From the NCBI GenBank assembly GCA_001770725.1, contig MERU01000004.1, positions 310,001-374,000 of the forward strand: a stretch of 64,000 bases of DNA, read 5' to 3'. The stretch comes from Burkholderiales bacterium RIFCSPHIGHO2_01_FULL_63_240. GTDB lineage: Bacteria; Pseudomonadota; Gammaproteobacteria; Burkholderiales; Burkholderiaceae_C. The stretch's first letter is position 1. Every line of letters begins with the position of its first letter. Shown here one piece after another: positions 17,456 through 26,137 of the stretch. The notes beneath the pieces are model-generated. The model made no database searches. It worked only from the letters and a program-made list of their open reading frames with translations, and was not told the DNA's origin. A program made the translations under genes and the position numbers.

Positions 17456-20230
17456 ATGTGGGAGATCTACGCTTACCAGAACGCGGACAGCCTGTTCGGC
17501 GTCTTCAATGCAGCAGCGGCCATCCACGCCTCGGGCGACTACATGTCGGCCGTTGCCGCCGTGGCTTTCTGCGGCTTCGTGGCCGCCCTGATCGCCTACG
17601 CCTTTGCCCCTGAGAAGCTGCAAGGCTGGAAGTGGCTGGGCACAGTGCTGCTGGTGTTCTCCATCCTGATCCTGCCCAGGGCCACCGTGGGCATCGTGGA
17701 CAAGACAGGCGGAGCCCCGGTCAAGGTCGTGGCCAACGTGCCCTTCGGCATGGTCATGCTCGGCAGCATCACCAGCACCATTGGCCACACCCTGACAAGC
17801 CTGTTCGAAACCGCCTTCCAGACCATTCCCGGCCCAGGCGCCTTGCCCAGCGAACTTACCTACGAGAAGAACGGCCTGATGTTTGGCAACCGGCTGATCA
17901 GGAGCACCAGCAAGGTGACGTTTCAGGATCCGAACTTCCGTACTGACTTGATCAACTTCATTCACAACTGCACGATGTATGACCTCATCGACGGAACGAT
18001 TGGTCCTGCCGTGTTCTCGACATCCGCAGACGTCTGGCCCCTCATGGCCACGCCCAATCCTGCGCGCTTCAGCACGGTCACCAGCGCTGCGGGCATCGAT
18101 GTGGACACCTGCCCCAACATCTACACAAACCTCAATGGCCGACTGCCAGCGCAGATCAACCAGATTCAGGGTCGCCTGGCCTTCGAGTTGAACCCCACCC
18201 TGCCTGGTGCCGCAGCCGCAGCCGTCATCGCCAACCAGATTCAGCAGGCGTACATCAAGAACAACATCGCCGATGCGGCCACCACCGCTGCCGACCTGAT
18301 CCGCCAAAGTGCCATGCTCAATGCGATCAACGACACCAGCACCATCGTCGGACAGAAGGTCAACGACCCAGCGGCCATGGTGCTGGCCGTTGGCCGAGCA
18401 CAAGCCGTCGCTCAGCAGAACGCCGCGTGGATCAACAACGGCAAGGTGGCCGAGCAAGCCCTGCCCGTGTTCCGCAACGTCATTGAAGCGCTCACCTACG
18501 CAATGTTCCCCTTGATGGTGCTGCTCTTGCCGCTGACCAGCGGGCGCGACACGATGCTGGCCTTCAAAGGCTACGCCGCCATCCTGATCTGGATCCAACT
18601 GTGGCCCCCGCTGTACGCGGTGTTGAACTACATGGCGTCCATCTACGCGGCCTACGATCTGGCTGCGGCTTCAGACATCGGCTCGGGCACCAAGGCCCTG
18701 TCTTTGCGAACCGCCTCGACGATCTATTCGGGCGCCATCTCAGGTGAGGCTGTTGTGGGCTACCTTGCAATCAGCATTCCTGTCATTGCCTGGGCGGCTT
18801 TGAAGAAGATGGAGGGTGTCGGGACCGCCCTGGTGGGTGGCTTGTCCGGCCTGCAAAGCATGCTGACCGGCAGCACAGCGTCTGCTGCCACCGGCAACAT
18901 GAACATGGGCAATGTCACCATGGACCAGGCACAACTGGCACCTAACCGAACCTCGGCGTTCATGAGCAGTTGGCAAAGCGACTTGAGTGGTAACACCTTT
19001 TCGTCGAACAGCCTGACTGGGAGAACTGCCGTCAGCCTGTTGCGCAACCAGGGGTTTGCTTCGCGGGTGGTATCCATGCGGGTGTCTGAACAGGATGTGT
19101 CTGATGCGAGCAGGCAGGTCACTGCGGCACGCAGCGAAGCCTTGGCTGCCAGTTCGGATCGCTCCGCAGCCCTCTCCGAAGCATTCACGCGAGGACTGAG
19201 CAGCCTTCGCTCTGGCCGCAGCAGCAGCGGATCCACGTCCAGCAGCTTCGAGCAATTTGGAGAAACACTCAATCGCCTGGACCAGATCTCCAAGGGCATC
19301 GCCGACAGCACAGGGCTTTCACAGTCTCAGGTAGCGCGCATCGCATTTGGTGCGTCTGGACATGTGGGCGTTGACGGGCGCTTCGCTGGCGCAAAAGCCA
19401 ATGCCAGCGCTGACAAGAGCTACCTGTCGGGCCTATCCGCCGATGAACGCAAGGTGCTGAGCAGTTTGACCAGCGAGCAAATAGCCGACTTCAAGCAATT
19501 CGGTGACCGAGTCTCCCGAGATTCGAGCTTCATCAACACCATCAGCAGCGACTCCCGAGAGGCCCGTGACATGGCGTCCAGGCTGACGAACACGGCCACG
19601 CGATCTGAACGTGCGGAGGCAAGCCTTGCTGAACGCACCGCTCTGTCAGAGCGCCTAACTTCCGCGTATGAAAAGGGCGAAACCATCTCCATCGACATTG
19701 CGCAGGATCCGCACAACCTGGAGATGTTCACTCGCTATGCAGAGCAATACGGGAGCGACAGCAAAGCGGCCCAGGCCTTGATGGCCTCAGAACTGGCCAG
19801 GCAGTCACTCAAGCCCAATCGGGTGTTCTCCGATGGCACGGCATTGCCATCTTCGTTTGAAGACGTTCAAGTTCAACACCGACAAGAAAAGGCCGACACA
19901 GCCTTGAATCCGGCGCTCGATGATCGCCATCGAAGCAATGATCGACAGGTGTCTCGCTTCGGCAAGTCTGCGCGTGCAGGCCAACCAGCCCCCGCCCCTG
20001 AGCCATCACCGGCAAGACAAGAGGTTCAGACCCGAGGTGCCGAGATACGCGCAAGTTCAAAGGCAGATCAAACCGGTTTCGATGCAAAAGCGGAGATCGT
20101 CGAGACCAATGATGGGGCGCTGGCATCGAAGAAGTCATTGCTTAGGCAGTCTGGCAAGCAGGTTATTGAGGACGCCGGAGCGGCGGTGGACAACGCGACG
20201 GGCATCGTGAAAGACCTTCTGAAAAAATAA
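17456..20230 (+). CDS. traG: Mating-pair stabilisation protein TraG
   Basis: The 924-residue product resembles TraG of F-type systems. The N-terminal half is an inner-membrane domain with hydrophobic segments at ~15-50, ~55-75, ~345-400 and ~430-460. The C-terminal half (~490-924) is hydrophilic, Ser/Arg-rich and probably periplasmic, with coiled-coil-like stretches. In F the N-part is needed for pilus assembly and the C-part for mating stabilisation or entry exclusion. The stop codon directly abuts the stop of an opposing gene at 20231. It is the last transfer gene recognised here. Confidence 0.92.
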   Translation: MWEIYAYQNADSLFGVFNAAAAIHASGDYMSAVAAVAFCGFVAALIAYAFAPEKLQGWKWLGTVLLVFSILILPRATVGIVDKTGGAPVKVVANVPFGMVMLGSITSTIGHTLTSLFETAFQTIPGPGALPSELTYEKNGLMFGNRLIRSTSKVTFQDPNFRTDLINFIHNCTMYDLIDGTIGPAVFSTSADVWPLMATPNPARFSTVTSAAGIDVDTCPNIYTNLNGRLPAQINQIQGRLAFELNPTLPGAAAAAVIANQIQQAYIKNNIADAATTAADLIRQSAMLNAINDTSTIVGQKVNDPAAMVLAVGRAQAVAQQNAAWINNGKVAEQALPVFRNVIEALTYAMFPLMVLLLPLTSGRDTMLAFKGYAAILIWIQLWPPLYAVLNYMASIYAAYDLAAASDIGSGTKALSLRTASTIYSGAISGEAVVGYLAISIPVIAWAALKKMEGVGTALVGGLSGLQSMLTGSTASAATGNMNMGNVTMDQAQLAPNRTSAFMSSWQSDLSGNTFSSNSLTGRTAVSLLRNQGFASRVVSMRVSEQDVSDASRQVTAARSEALAASSDRSAALSEAFTRGLSSLRSGRSSSGSTSSSFEQFGETLNRLDQISKGIADSTGLSQSQVARIAFGASGHVGVDGRFAGAKANASADKSYLSGLSADERKVLSSLTSEQIADFKQFGDRVSRDSSFINTISSDSREARDMASRLTNTATRSERAEASLAERTALSERLTSAYEKGETISIDIAQDPHNLEMFTRYAEQYGSDSKAAQALMASELARQSLKPNRVFSDGTALPSSFEDVQVQHRQEKADTALNPALDDRHRSNDRQVSRFGKSARAGQPAPAPEPSPARQEVQTRGAEIRASSKADQTGFDAKAEIVETNDGALASKKSLLRQSGKQVIEDAGAAVDNATGIVKDLLKK

Positions 20231-20521
20231 TCAGACTGGGTCATCGTGCGTGCCGCTCATGTTCGGATTCAAGTCGCTTTCAGGTGGCTTCATGAAAGGC
20301 GGATGCCCTTTGTCACGCCAGTAGTTCGCGGCCAAATCCTCTGACGTTACCCCCATCCCGTGGATCGGATCGACATCCCGCTTCGAAGTTCGCGCTCTGC
20401 CGCCAATGCTAGTCAGCGCCCCGCCGATGGCCGTGCCAAAAAGCATCCCAATGCCGATCATCACCACTCGTGTGCCCCACCCGTCCAATGCGGCTGAGAA
20501 CAAGCCCACCAGACCACCTAA

Positions 20522-21679
20522 GGTAGGTCTGCATAAACCACCAAGCCATGTGCTTGGCGCAGACATGATGGCCTGAGACCATTGAACCCATGAAGCAGAG
20601 CAGCCTTGGATTGGGAACCTCGACGAAGCGCACGCGCCGTCGCGAGTTCCTCGACGAGATGGACCGGGTGGTGCCTTGGTCCGCCCTGGTGGCAGAGATC
20701 GCGCCATTCATGCCTGAAGGCAAACGCGGGCGCCCGCCGTTCCCGGTGGAGTCGCTGCTGCGAATTCACTTCATGCAGCAGTGGTTCACGCTGAGCGACC
20801 CGGCCATGGAAGAAGCGCTGCACGACATGCCGCTGTTCCGCGACTTCGCCGGTCTGGGCGGCTGGGATGACCGGCTGCCTGACGAGAGCACGATCTTGCG
20901 CTTCCGTCATGTTCTCGAGAAGAACAAGCTGGCCGAGCGCATCTTGGCCACCGTCAACTTGCTGCTGGGCGCCAAGGGCCTGATGCTGCGCAGCGGCACG
21001 GTGGTCGATGCCACGCTCATCTCGGCGCCGAGCTCGACCAAGAACGCCAGCGGTGAGCGCGACCCGGAGATGCACCAAAGCAAGAAGGGACAGCAATGGT
21101 TCTTCGGCATGAAGGCGCACATCGGCGTGGACGCTGATTCCGGCCTGGTGCACACCGTGCGCGGCACGGCCGGACACGTCAACGATGTGGTCGAGGCCAA
21201 CAGCTTGCTGCATGGGCAAGAAACAGATGTCTTCGCCGACGCCGGCTACCAGGGGGCGCACAAGCGGCCCGACGCCAAAGCGGATGTGCAGTGGCATGTG
21301 GCCATGCGACCGGGCTTGCGCAAGTTGCTGGACAAGGCCGACCCCATGGATGCGCTGACCGATCAGGTCGAGCGCATCAAGGCCAGCATCCGCGCCAAAG
21401 TGGAGCACCCGTTCCGCGTCATCAAGCGCCAGTTCGGGCACGTGAAGGTGCGCTATCGCGGCCTGGCCAAGAACACGGCGCAGTTGCAAACCCTGTTTGC
21501 GCTGGCCAATCTGTGGATGGTGCGCAAACGTTTGACGGGGAGCCTGGCATGAGTGCGCCCAGTGCATGGGAAATGGGCGCGAAACGCGCCCACAACACCT
21601 GCCAGAGGTGCGCTCAGCCGCCATTGCGGTCATGTCAGCACACCCAATCATGGTCAGCACTCATTTGTGCAGACCTTCC
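20522..21679 (+). mobile_element. Complete IS5-family insertion sequence with CTAA target duplication
   Basis: The element is 1158 bp. Terminal inverted repeats are visible: left GGTAGGTCTGCATAAA at 20522-20537 and right (reverse complement) GGAAGGTCTGCACAAA at 21664-21679, with 14 of 16 positions identical. It is flanked by direct CTAA copies at 20518-20521 and 21680-21683. This is the Y-T-A-R 4-bp target typical of the IS5 group. One intact transposase gene fills the element. The clean ends suggest a recent or at least uneroded insertion. Confidence 0.92.
20590..21552 (+). CDS. IS5-family transposase
   Basis: The 320-residue product is an intact DDE transposase. The N-terminal DUF772-like part contains KRGRPPFPVESLLRI and a FAGL-LPDEST segment (about residues 95-115). 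The catalytic acidic residues are in V-V-D-A-T-L-I (D~140), D-V-F-A-D-A-G-Y-Q-G (D~216) and the C-terminal R-A-K-V-E-H-P-F-R (E~274) of the Y-(2)-R-(3)-E type. It spans most of the element between the two inverted repeats. It is probably active, as no frameshift or stop is seen. Confidence 0.93.
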   Translation: MKQSSLGLGTSTKRTRRREFLDEMDRVVPWSALVAEIAPFMPEGKRGRPPFPVESLLRIHFMQQWFTLSDPAMEEALHDMPLFRDFAGLGGWDDRLPDESTILRFRHVLEKNKLAERILATVNLLLGAKGLMLRSGTVVDATLISAPSSTKNASGERDPEMHQSKKGQQWFFGMKAHIGVDADSGLVHTVRGTAGHVNDVVEANSLLHGQETDVFADAGYQGAHKRPDAKADVQWHVAMRPGLRKLLDKADPMDALTDQVERIKASIRAKVEHPFRVIKRQFGHVKVRYRGLAKNTAQLQTLFALANLWMVRKRLTGSLA

Positions 21680-21716
21680 CTAAAGCAATGAGGCTGAAGA
21701 AGATTGGTTTTCGCAT

Positions 21717-22051
21717 TTGAGCACCTCGTACTTACCAACCTATAGCCGCTTAGGCATTGCTGCAACCCTTTCGACTCCTGCGTATATCCGTCAACAACAC
21801 CAACTATTCCATTTCAAATCGGCTACTCAGTCCAGTGAGCAGATCGACAAACAAGAACTCACTCCGGCGTGAGCCTGGCCCGGCTCTGCTCGGCATACTC
21901 AGACCAGCAGGTGATTCAACGAAATAGAGTCAGTGATCATGGAATAGGGCTCTCAAGTAGTCAGCGAGCCTAGCGTGATGTTCGCAGAGACTCTAGTGAT
22001 CCGGAACGTTGGAGTCGAAACACGGCCCCCTGTGGAGACGTGGCAAGAAAC
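21717..22051. other. Intergenic stretch with a short AbiEi-like remnant
   Basis: No convincing gene is seen here. The stretch includes the ribosome-binding region of the split minus-strand gene. Bases 21836-21874 repeat two blocks found inside the abiEi gene: 19 bp at 35015-35033 and 14 bp at 35036-35049. A 4-base insertion at the repeat breaks the reading frame. On the minus strand this piece still reads EFLFVDLL. I interpret it as a scrap of an abiEi-like gene. Confidence 0.5.
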
Positions 22052-23062
22052 TCAATTTTTACAGGGCCGGATCAATAGGGTCGACGGCGCTCGGCCCGTC
22101 CAGCGTTTGAAGGCCCGCCGGAAATTGGCCGGATCGTTGTAGCCCAGCGTGTAAGCGATCTCCTGCACGCTCAGCTTGCCTGCTTGCAGGTATTGCATAG
22201 CCAGATGCTCGCGCACCTCATCCAAGATCTGCTGAAAGGATGTGCCTTCAGCCACCAGGCGGCGGTGTAGGGTGCGCGGGGTGAGATGGAACTGGCGGGC
22301 CACCACCTGAAGGGAAGGAAAGCCATGTTGGCGCGTCAGCAGGTTACGGCGCACCTGGATGCTCAAGGCCGCGTTCACATCGCGCTTGTCCAACTCTTCA
22401 CGGCACAGGCGTGCAGCATCATCGAAGCTGGCCGGGTCAGCCGAGCTCAGCGGCAAGTCCATGGCTGCATCCGGCAACACCAGACCGCACCAGTCTTGGC
22501 TGTAACGCACCTCGCAACCAAACATGTCCCGGGCCAGATCTTCATACGCAGGCTCGACCTGTTTGAAGCACACACGTCGCACCTGACAAGTGCCCAAGGT
22601 GATCTGGTCAATCAGGTTCTTGATGGTCAACAAGATGGCTTCGCTGACCACGAGATCCAGCCCGTCGAGTGGGCGGGCCACAGGAAAGCCCACCCATACC
22701 TCGTCACCCTGAACCCGCTGCGTGACCGTCACCAGTGTGGTACGCAGCGGCAAGAAGCTCTCCAGCAGCGACACAACCTGACGCAAGGTGCTGCTGCTCA
22801 AGGCCGCGTAACCCAGCCTGCCGTGAGTGTTGATGCGCAGGCGCTCCCCCACGAGCAGGCCAAGAGCGGGCTCCTTTGCGGCGCCCAAGGCCGCATGCAT
22901 CAACTTCAGAAAGGGCACGAAGCCCAAGCCCCGGTGGCCGTCGGCCAAGTCCGCCATTTGCAGATCGGCTGCCGCAAGCACCTCGGGCACATTCACCCCC
23001 ATGCCAGACAGCATGTCGGCGATAAGGCGCACGTAGTGGAGGGGCAGTGCTGCGTTGTGCAC
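22052..23062 (-). CDS. AraC-family transcriptional regulator
   Basis: The 336-residue product has the two-part layout of the OruR/ArgR-like AraC group: an N-terminal arabinose-binding-like sensor domain (about residues 20-205) and a C-terminal double helix-turn-helix (~235-330). The HTH signatures are V-A-R-Q-F-H-L-T-P-R-T-L-H-R-R-L and, later, IAYTLGYNDPANFRRAFKRW. It is transcribed away from the XylA/XylM-type genes with a 127-bp shared intergenic region, so it is likely their activator (inference). The inducer cannot be read from the sequence. Confidence 0.9.
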   Translation of the reverse strand: MHNAALPLHYVRLIADMLSGMGVNVPEVLAAADLQMADLADGHRGLGFVPFLKLMHAALGAAKEPALGLLVGERLRINTHGRLGYAALSSSTLRQVVSLLESFLPLRTTLVTVTQRVQGDEVWVGFPVARPLDGLDLVVSEAILLTIKNLIDQITLGTCQVRRVCFKQVEPAYEDLARDMFGCEVRYSQDWCGLVLPDAAMDLPLSSADPASFDDAARLCREELDKRDVNAALSIQVRRNLLTRQHGFPSLQVVARQFHLTPRTLHRRLVAEGTSFQQILDEVREHLAMQYLQAGKLSVQEIAYTLGYNDPANFRRAFKRWTGRAPSTLLIRPCKN

Positions 23063-23088
23063 GGTTTGATTTTTTGAAAAGCGCCAAT

Positions 23089-23120
23089 TGTCAATAAATG
23101 ACCTTTTTGTGTCAAGACAA
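23089..23120 (+). promoter_or_regulatory. Candidate AraC-type operator: TGTCAA direct repeats 21 bp apart
   Basis: In the 127-bp gap between the AraC-type gene and the monooxygenase genes, TGTCAA occurs at 23089-23094 and again at 23110-23115. The start-to-start distance is 21 bp, two helical turns, which is the spacing often seen for AraC/XylS-type half-sites. The segment is also bounded by TTGTC and GACAA. A weak promoter-like pair follows: TTGATC at 23128-23133 and GATACA at 23151-23156, spaced 17 bp. This is a pattern-based proposal. Confidence 0.45.
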
Positions 23121-23189
23121 CCTACCCTTGATCTACCCCAGGATTCATAGGATACAAATACTTAGCGCCATCAAACTAACAGTACGCCA

Positions 23190-24221
23190 ATGTTTTCGTT
23201 TTTCAAGAAGTCCGGCCCCAACCAGGCCAGCATCAATGGGGTGCCCATCATGGTCAATCCCAAGGAGACCTTGCTCCAGGCAGCGTTGCGCGAAGGCATT
23301 GATTTCCCGAACAGCTGCCGCGTGGGTGGCTGCGCAGCCTGTAAATGCAAGCTGGTCGACGGCAAGGTCAAGGAGCTGACTCAGACCGCCTACATCTTGT
23401 CGGACGAAGATTTGGACGCCGGCATGATCCTGGCCTGCCAGTCGGTGCCACAAACCAATGTCACCATCGAAGTAGACATGGCCGCCCAGCAAGCCCGCCG
23501 CACCGTAAGTGGCCGGGTGGTGGCCTGCACCGCACTCACCCACGACATCGTCAGCCTGCGCATCCAACTGGACGACTCGCTGCCTTACAAAGCTGGCCAG
23601 TACGCACAATTGTCGGTTGACAGCCTGCCCGGGGTTGATCGCAGCTACTCGTTTGCCACCGCCTCGCAGCCCAATTCCCAGGTCAGTTTCCTGGTACGCA
23701 AGGTGCCCAATGGCGTGTTCTCCAGCCATGTGCATAAACATGATCTGGTTGGACAGCGCGCCAGCGTGAAGGGCCCCATGGGCGATTTCTGGCTGCGCCC
23801 CTCTGACGCCCCCTTACTGATGGTGGCCGGCGGCAGCGGCCTGGCCCCCGTTCTGGCCATCTTGGAAGACGCTCTGGCCCAAGGCGTCAAACGCCCCGTC
23901 ACCATCTTGTTTGGTGCCCGCCAGCAAGCTGACTTGTACGCTCAAGACACGCTGGAAGCCCTTCGCACCCAATGGCCTGCGGCCTTCCGCTTTGTGCCCG
24001 TGCTGTCGGCCGAACCCGATGGCAGCAGTTGGGCAGGTGCGCTCGGCAACGTTGACAGCGCCCTGGCCGAGCACCTGCCCTACGGTGCCCATGCCTACCT
24101 GTGCGGCCCACCCGTCATGGTCGATGCCGTCAGCGCAGTATTGCGCGACCGCGGCATCGCCAAAGAACAAATCCGCGCCGACCGTTTCACGACCTTGCAC
24201 GACTCTACAGGAGCACAGTGA
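23190..24221 (+). CDS. Ferredoxin-NAD(P)H reductase component of a membrane monooxygenase (XylA-like)
   Basis: The 343-residue product passes electrons from NAD(P)H to the hydroxylase encoded next. The N-terminal plant-type [2Fe-2S] ferredoxin domain has the ligand set C-x4-C-x2-C (CRVGGCAAC, about residues 43-51) and a fourth Cys in ILACQS near 82. A FAD domain follows, with RSYSFATA at ~150. The NAD(P) domain has GGSGLAPVL and ends with CGPPVMVDA and the closing DRF. This matches XylA of toluene/xylene and CymAb of p-cymene oxidation. No good Shine-Dalgarno is seen before the ATG. The next gene overlaps its stop by one base. Confidence 0.9.
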   Translation: MFSFFKKSGPNQASINGVPIMVNPKETLLQAALREGIDFPNSCRVGGCAACKCKLVDGKVKELTQTAYILSDEDLDAGMILACQSVPQTNVTIEVDMAAQQARRTVSGRVVACTALTHDIVSLRIQLDDSLPYKAGQYAQLSVDSLPGVDRSYSFATASQPNSQVSFLVRKVPNGVFSSHVHKHDLVGQRASVKGPMGDFWLRPSDAPLLMVAGGSGLAPVLAILEDALAQGVKRPVTILFGARQQADLYAQDTLEALRTQWPAAFRFVPVLSAEPDGSSWAGALGNVDSALAEHLPYGAHAYLCGPPVMVDAVSAVLRDRGIAKEQIRADRFTTLHDSTGAQ

Positions 24222-25384
24222 TGATGAACATTCTGCACTACCTCAAGTATTTCCTATTCCATATCATCGGCCTGCTGGCTCTGACGATGGTCACCCTAGG
24301 TGGCGCTTACACCACCTACGGTCTGATCACCATCTTGGTTTTCTACATGGTGGGCGACGCTGTCTGTGGCGACGACACCACCACACCCACCTTCAAGTAT
24401 CCCGGCATCTTGACTGCGCAGCTGTGGATGGCTTTGCCCTTGCTGTTAATGATCATCTTCGCATCGCTTTGGAGTGTGAGCTCCGGCGACGTGCTGGGCT
24501 ATGGCGCCTGGGTGCAGCAGCTCACGGGCTTCGATGCCCTGGCAGCCCGCGAAAGCACCTTCTGGGGCCACCACATCTCGACCATCCTGCTCTCCGGCCT
24601 GATGATCGGCATGGTTGGCACCATCACCGCCCACGAACTGACTCACCGCACCTGGGATCCGATCTCGATGTTTGTCGGTCGCTGGTTGTTGGCTTTCAGC
24701 TTTGACACCATTTTCTCGATCGAGCACGTCTACGGCCATCACCGTTATGTGTCCACCACTGAAGACCCAGCCACCGCACCTCGCGGCCGCAATGTGTACT
24801 TCCACGTCCTGGCCTCGACCATCAAGGGCAACATCAGCGCGTGGAACATCGAGAAAAAGCGCCTCAAGCGCGATGGCCACGGCGCCATCTCCTTGCGTAA
24901 CGGCGTGATCCGTGGTCACCTGATGAGTTTGCTGTTGGTAGCGGTGGCATATGCCATGGGCGGCTGGCCTGTGGCTGGCTTCTTCATTGCCAGTGCGCTG
25001 TGGGGCAAATCGCTGCTGGAGATCGTTAACTACATGGAACACTACGGCATGGTTCGCGACCCCAAGCTCCCGGTTCAGCCTCGTCACTCTTGGAACACCA
25101 ACAAGCGCATCAGTTCATGGTCGATGTTCAACCTGACCCGCCACTCGCATCACCATGCCCAAGGCGAAGTGCCTTATCAAGACCTCAAGCCCTTCCCTGA
25201 AGCGCCCATGATGATCGGTGGCTACCTGACCACCATCCTGGTGGCCATGGTTCCGCCTCTGTGGTTCAAACTGATGGACCCCAAGGTCAAGGAGTGGGAT
25301 CTGAAGTACGCCAGCCCCGAAGAGTTGAAGCTGTCTGAGGCCGCCAACAAGCGGGCTGGCTGGGGGCTCAAGGCTTCTGCTTGA
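24221..25384 (+). CDS. Membrane diiron hydroxylase (XylM/AlkB-type alkane/xylene monooxygenase)
   Basis: The 387-residue product is an integral-membrane non-haem diiron hydroxylase. The histidine boxes are HELTHR (~residue 140), EHVYGHHRY (~170), the NYMEHYG motif (~270) and HSHHHA (~308). At least five hydrophobic segments flank them. The start is ATG 24221, or 24224, with AGGAG upstream. It pairs with the upstream [2Fe-2S] reductase, so electron supply resembles XylMA rather than rubredoxin-dependent AlkB. The substrate (methyl-aromatic, terpene or alkane) is not decided by the sequence. It is likely activated by the divergent AraC-type protein. Confidence 0.88.
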   Translation: MMNILHYLKYFLFHIIGLLALTMVTLGGAYTTYGLITILVFYMVGDAVCGDDTTTPTFKYPGILTAQLWMALPLLLMIIFASLWSVSSGDVLGYGAWVQQLTGFDALAARESTFWGHHISTILLSGLMIGMVGTITAHELTHRTWDPISMFVGRWLLAFSFDTIFSIEHVYGHHRYVSTTEDPATAPRGRNVYFHVLASTIKGNISAWNIEKKRLKRDGHGAISLRNGVIRGHLMSLLLVAVAYAMGGWPVAGFFIASALWGKSLLEIVNYMEHYGMVRDPKLPVQPRHSWNTNKRISSWSMFNLTRHSHHHAQGEVPYQDLKPFPEAPMMIGGYLTTILVAMVPPLWFKLMDPKVKEWDLKYASPEELKLSEAANKRAGWGLKASA

Positions 25385-25765
25385 GCCATGGCGTTGTAAA
25401 AATAGGGCTACGGTGGCAGACCTGTGATTGATGCTAGACCTGCATTCATGGCTTCTTCAAGTCGCTGTTTTCCATCCCCTGCTTGAATTGCTGCGTTTCG
25501 TGCGCCGCCCGGTGCCAGCATAGTAACCGCCCTGCCGCTCAAGGCGTACGCTCATGGCTTTCCATTGCGCCTGACAGACGCACCCGTGCATCGGGTACCA
25601 GCTTGAAAGAGGTACCTTCGAGGTTTTGCACATCGGTGGCCGACCTCGTGTGCGATCGTGTAGGGCTTGGGCAAAATCCTCCAGGCGCATGCTCAGCGTC
25701 GCCCTGTGTCGGTCTTGCAAATTCACCGCCACGCCCGTGAATATGGGCAGAGCCTGGCAACAGGG
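25385..25765. other. Stretch without an identified gene
   Basis: No intact gene is recognised between the XylM-like gene and a transposase remnant. On the minus strand two short open segments (about 25560-25740) read fluently, for instance RLEDFAQALHDRTR and NLEGTSFKLVPDA, in different frames. This suggests a decayed coding fragment with a frameshift. I do not recognise its family. No inverted repeats or target duplications are obvious. Confidence 0.4.
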
Positions 25766-26050
25766 ATGGCCAAAACTCTGGGTTTTTCCCCGGTGGATGC
25801 CATGATCGGCTTGCGCGACCCGCTGGCAATGCTGGTACTACGTGTGCCGTGGGCAGAGGTAGAGAGGTCGCTGGCTCCGCTATTCGCCCGCAAGGCGAGC
25901 ATGGCAGCATGCCGACATGTTCGGCCCGACGCCGCGGACGTTGCCGACGGGCTCAGCGCGGCTCGTCGCGCGCGCCTGCCCCTTCGCCTGATGGTGGAGC
26001 CGCTATTCCAGGCGGCGCCATGCCTTCTGATGGATGACACGGGCGTGCTA
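25766..26050 (+). pseudogene. IS5-family transposase N-terminal remnant
   Basis: From ATG 25766 the frame reads like the N-terminus of an IS5-type transposase (RDPLAMLVLRVPWAEVERSL, then APLFARKA). The following DMFGPTPRTL piece and the GLSAARRARLPLRLMVEPLF piece are in different frames, so at least two frameshifts have occurred. The catalytic domain is missing. It lies next to the 3' end of the alkB-type gene, so an insertion here may have removed genes once downstream of alkB, such as a rubredoxin gene. That last point is inference. Confidence 0.65.
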
Positions 26051-26137
26051 ACCGAGGAGACGGTGGTGCGCACGTTCTCGATCCTGAAGGCGACAGACCT
26101 TCTCAGCCACTCGCGATCAGTGTTGGGAGCTTATATT

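Larger units (their letters stand above)
20231..21716 (-). pseudogene. Small membrane-protein gene split by an IS5-family element
   Basis: Removing 20522-21679 plus one CTAA copy gives one continuous frame of 107 residues, from an ATG at 21716 to a TGA at 20233-20231. The ATG has a GAGGTG site 4 bases upstream. The first 11 codons (MRKPIFFSLIA) lie on the far side of the insertion. The rest starts L-GGLVGLFSAALDGWG. There are two hydrophobic segments, then a polar tail with NYWRDKGHPPF. No family is recognised. It opposes traG with no gap, so it may belong to the transfer region. As it stands it cannot make the full protein. Confidence 0.85.
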
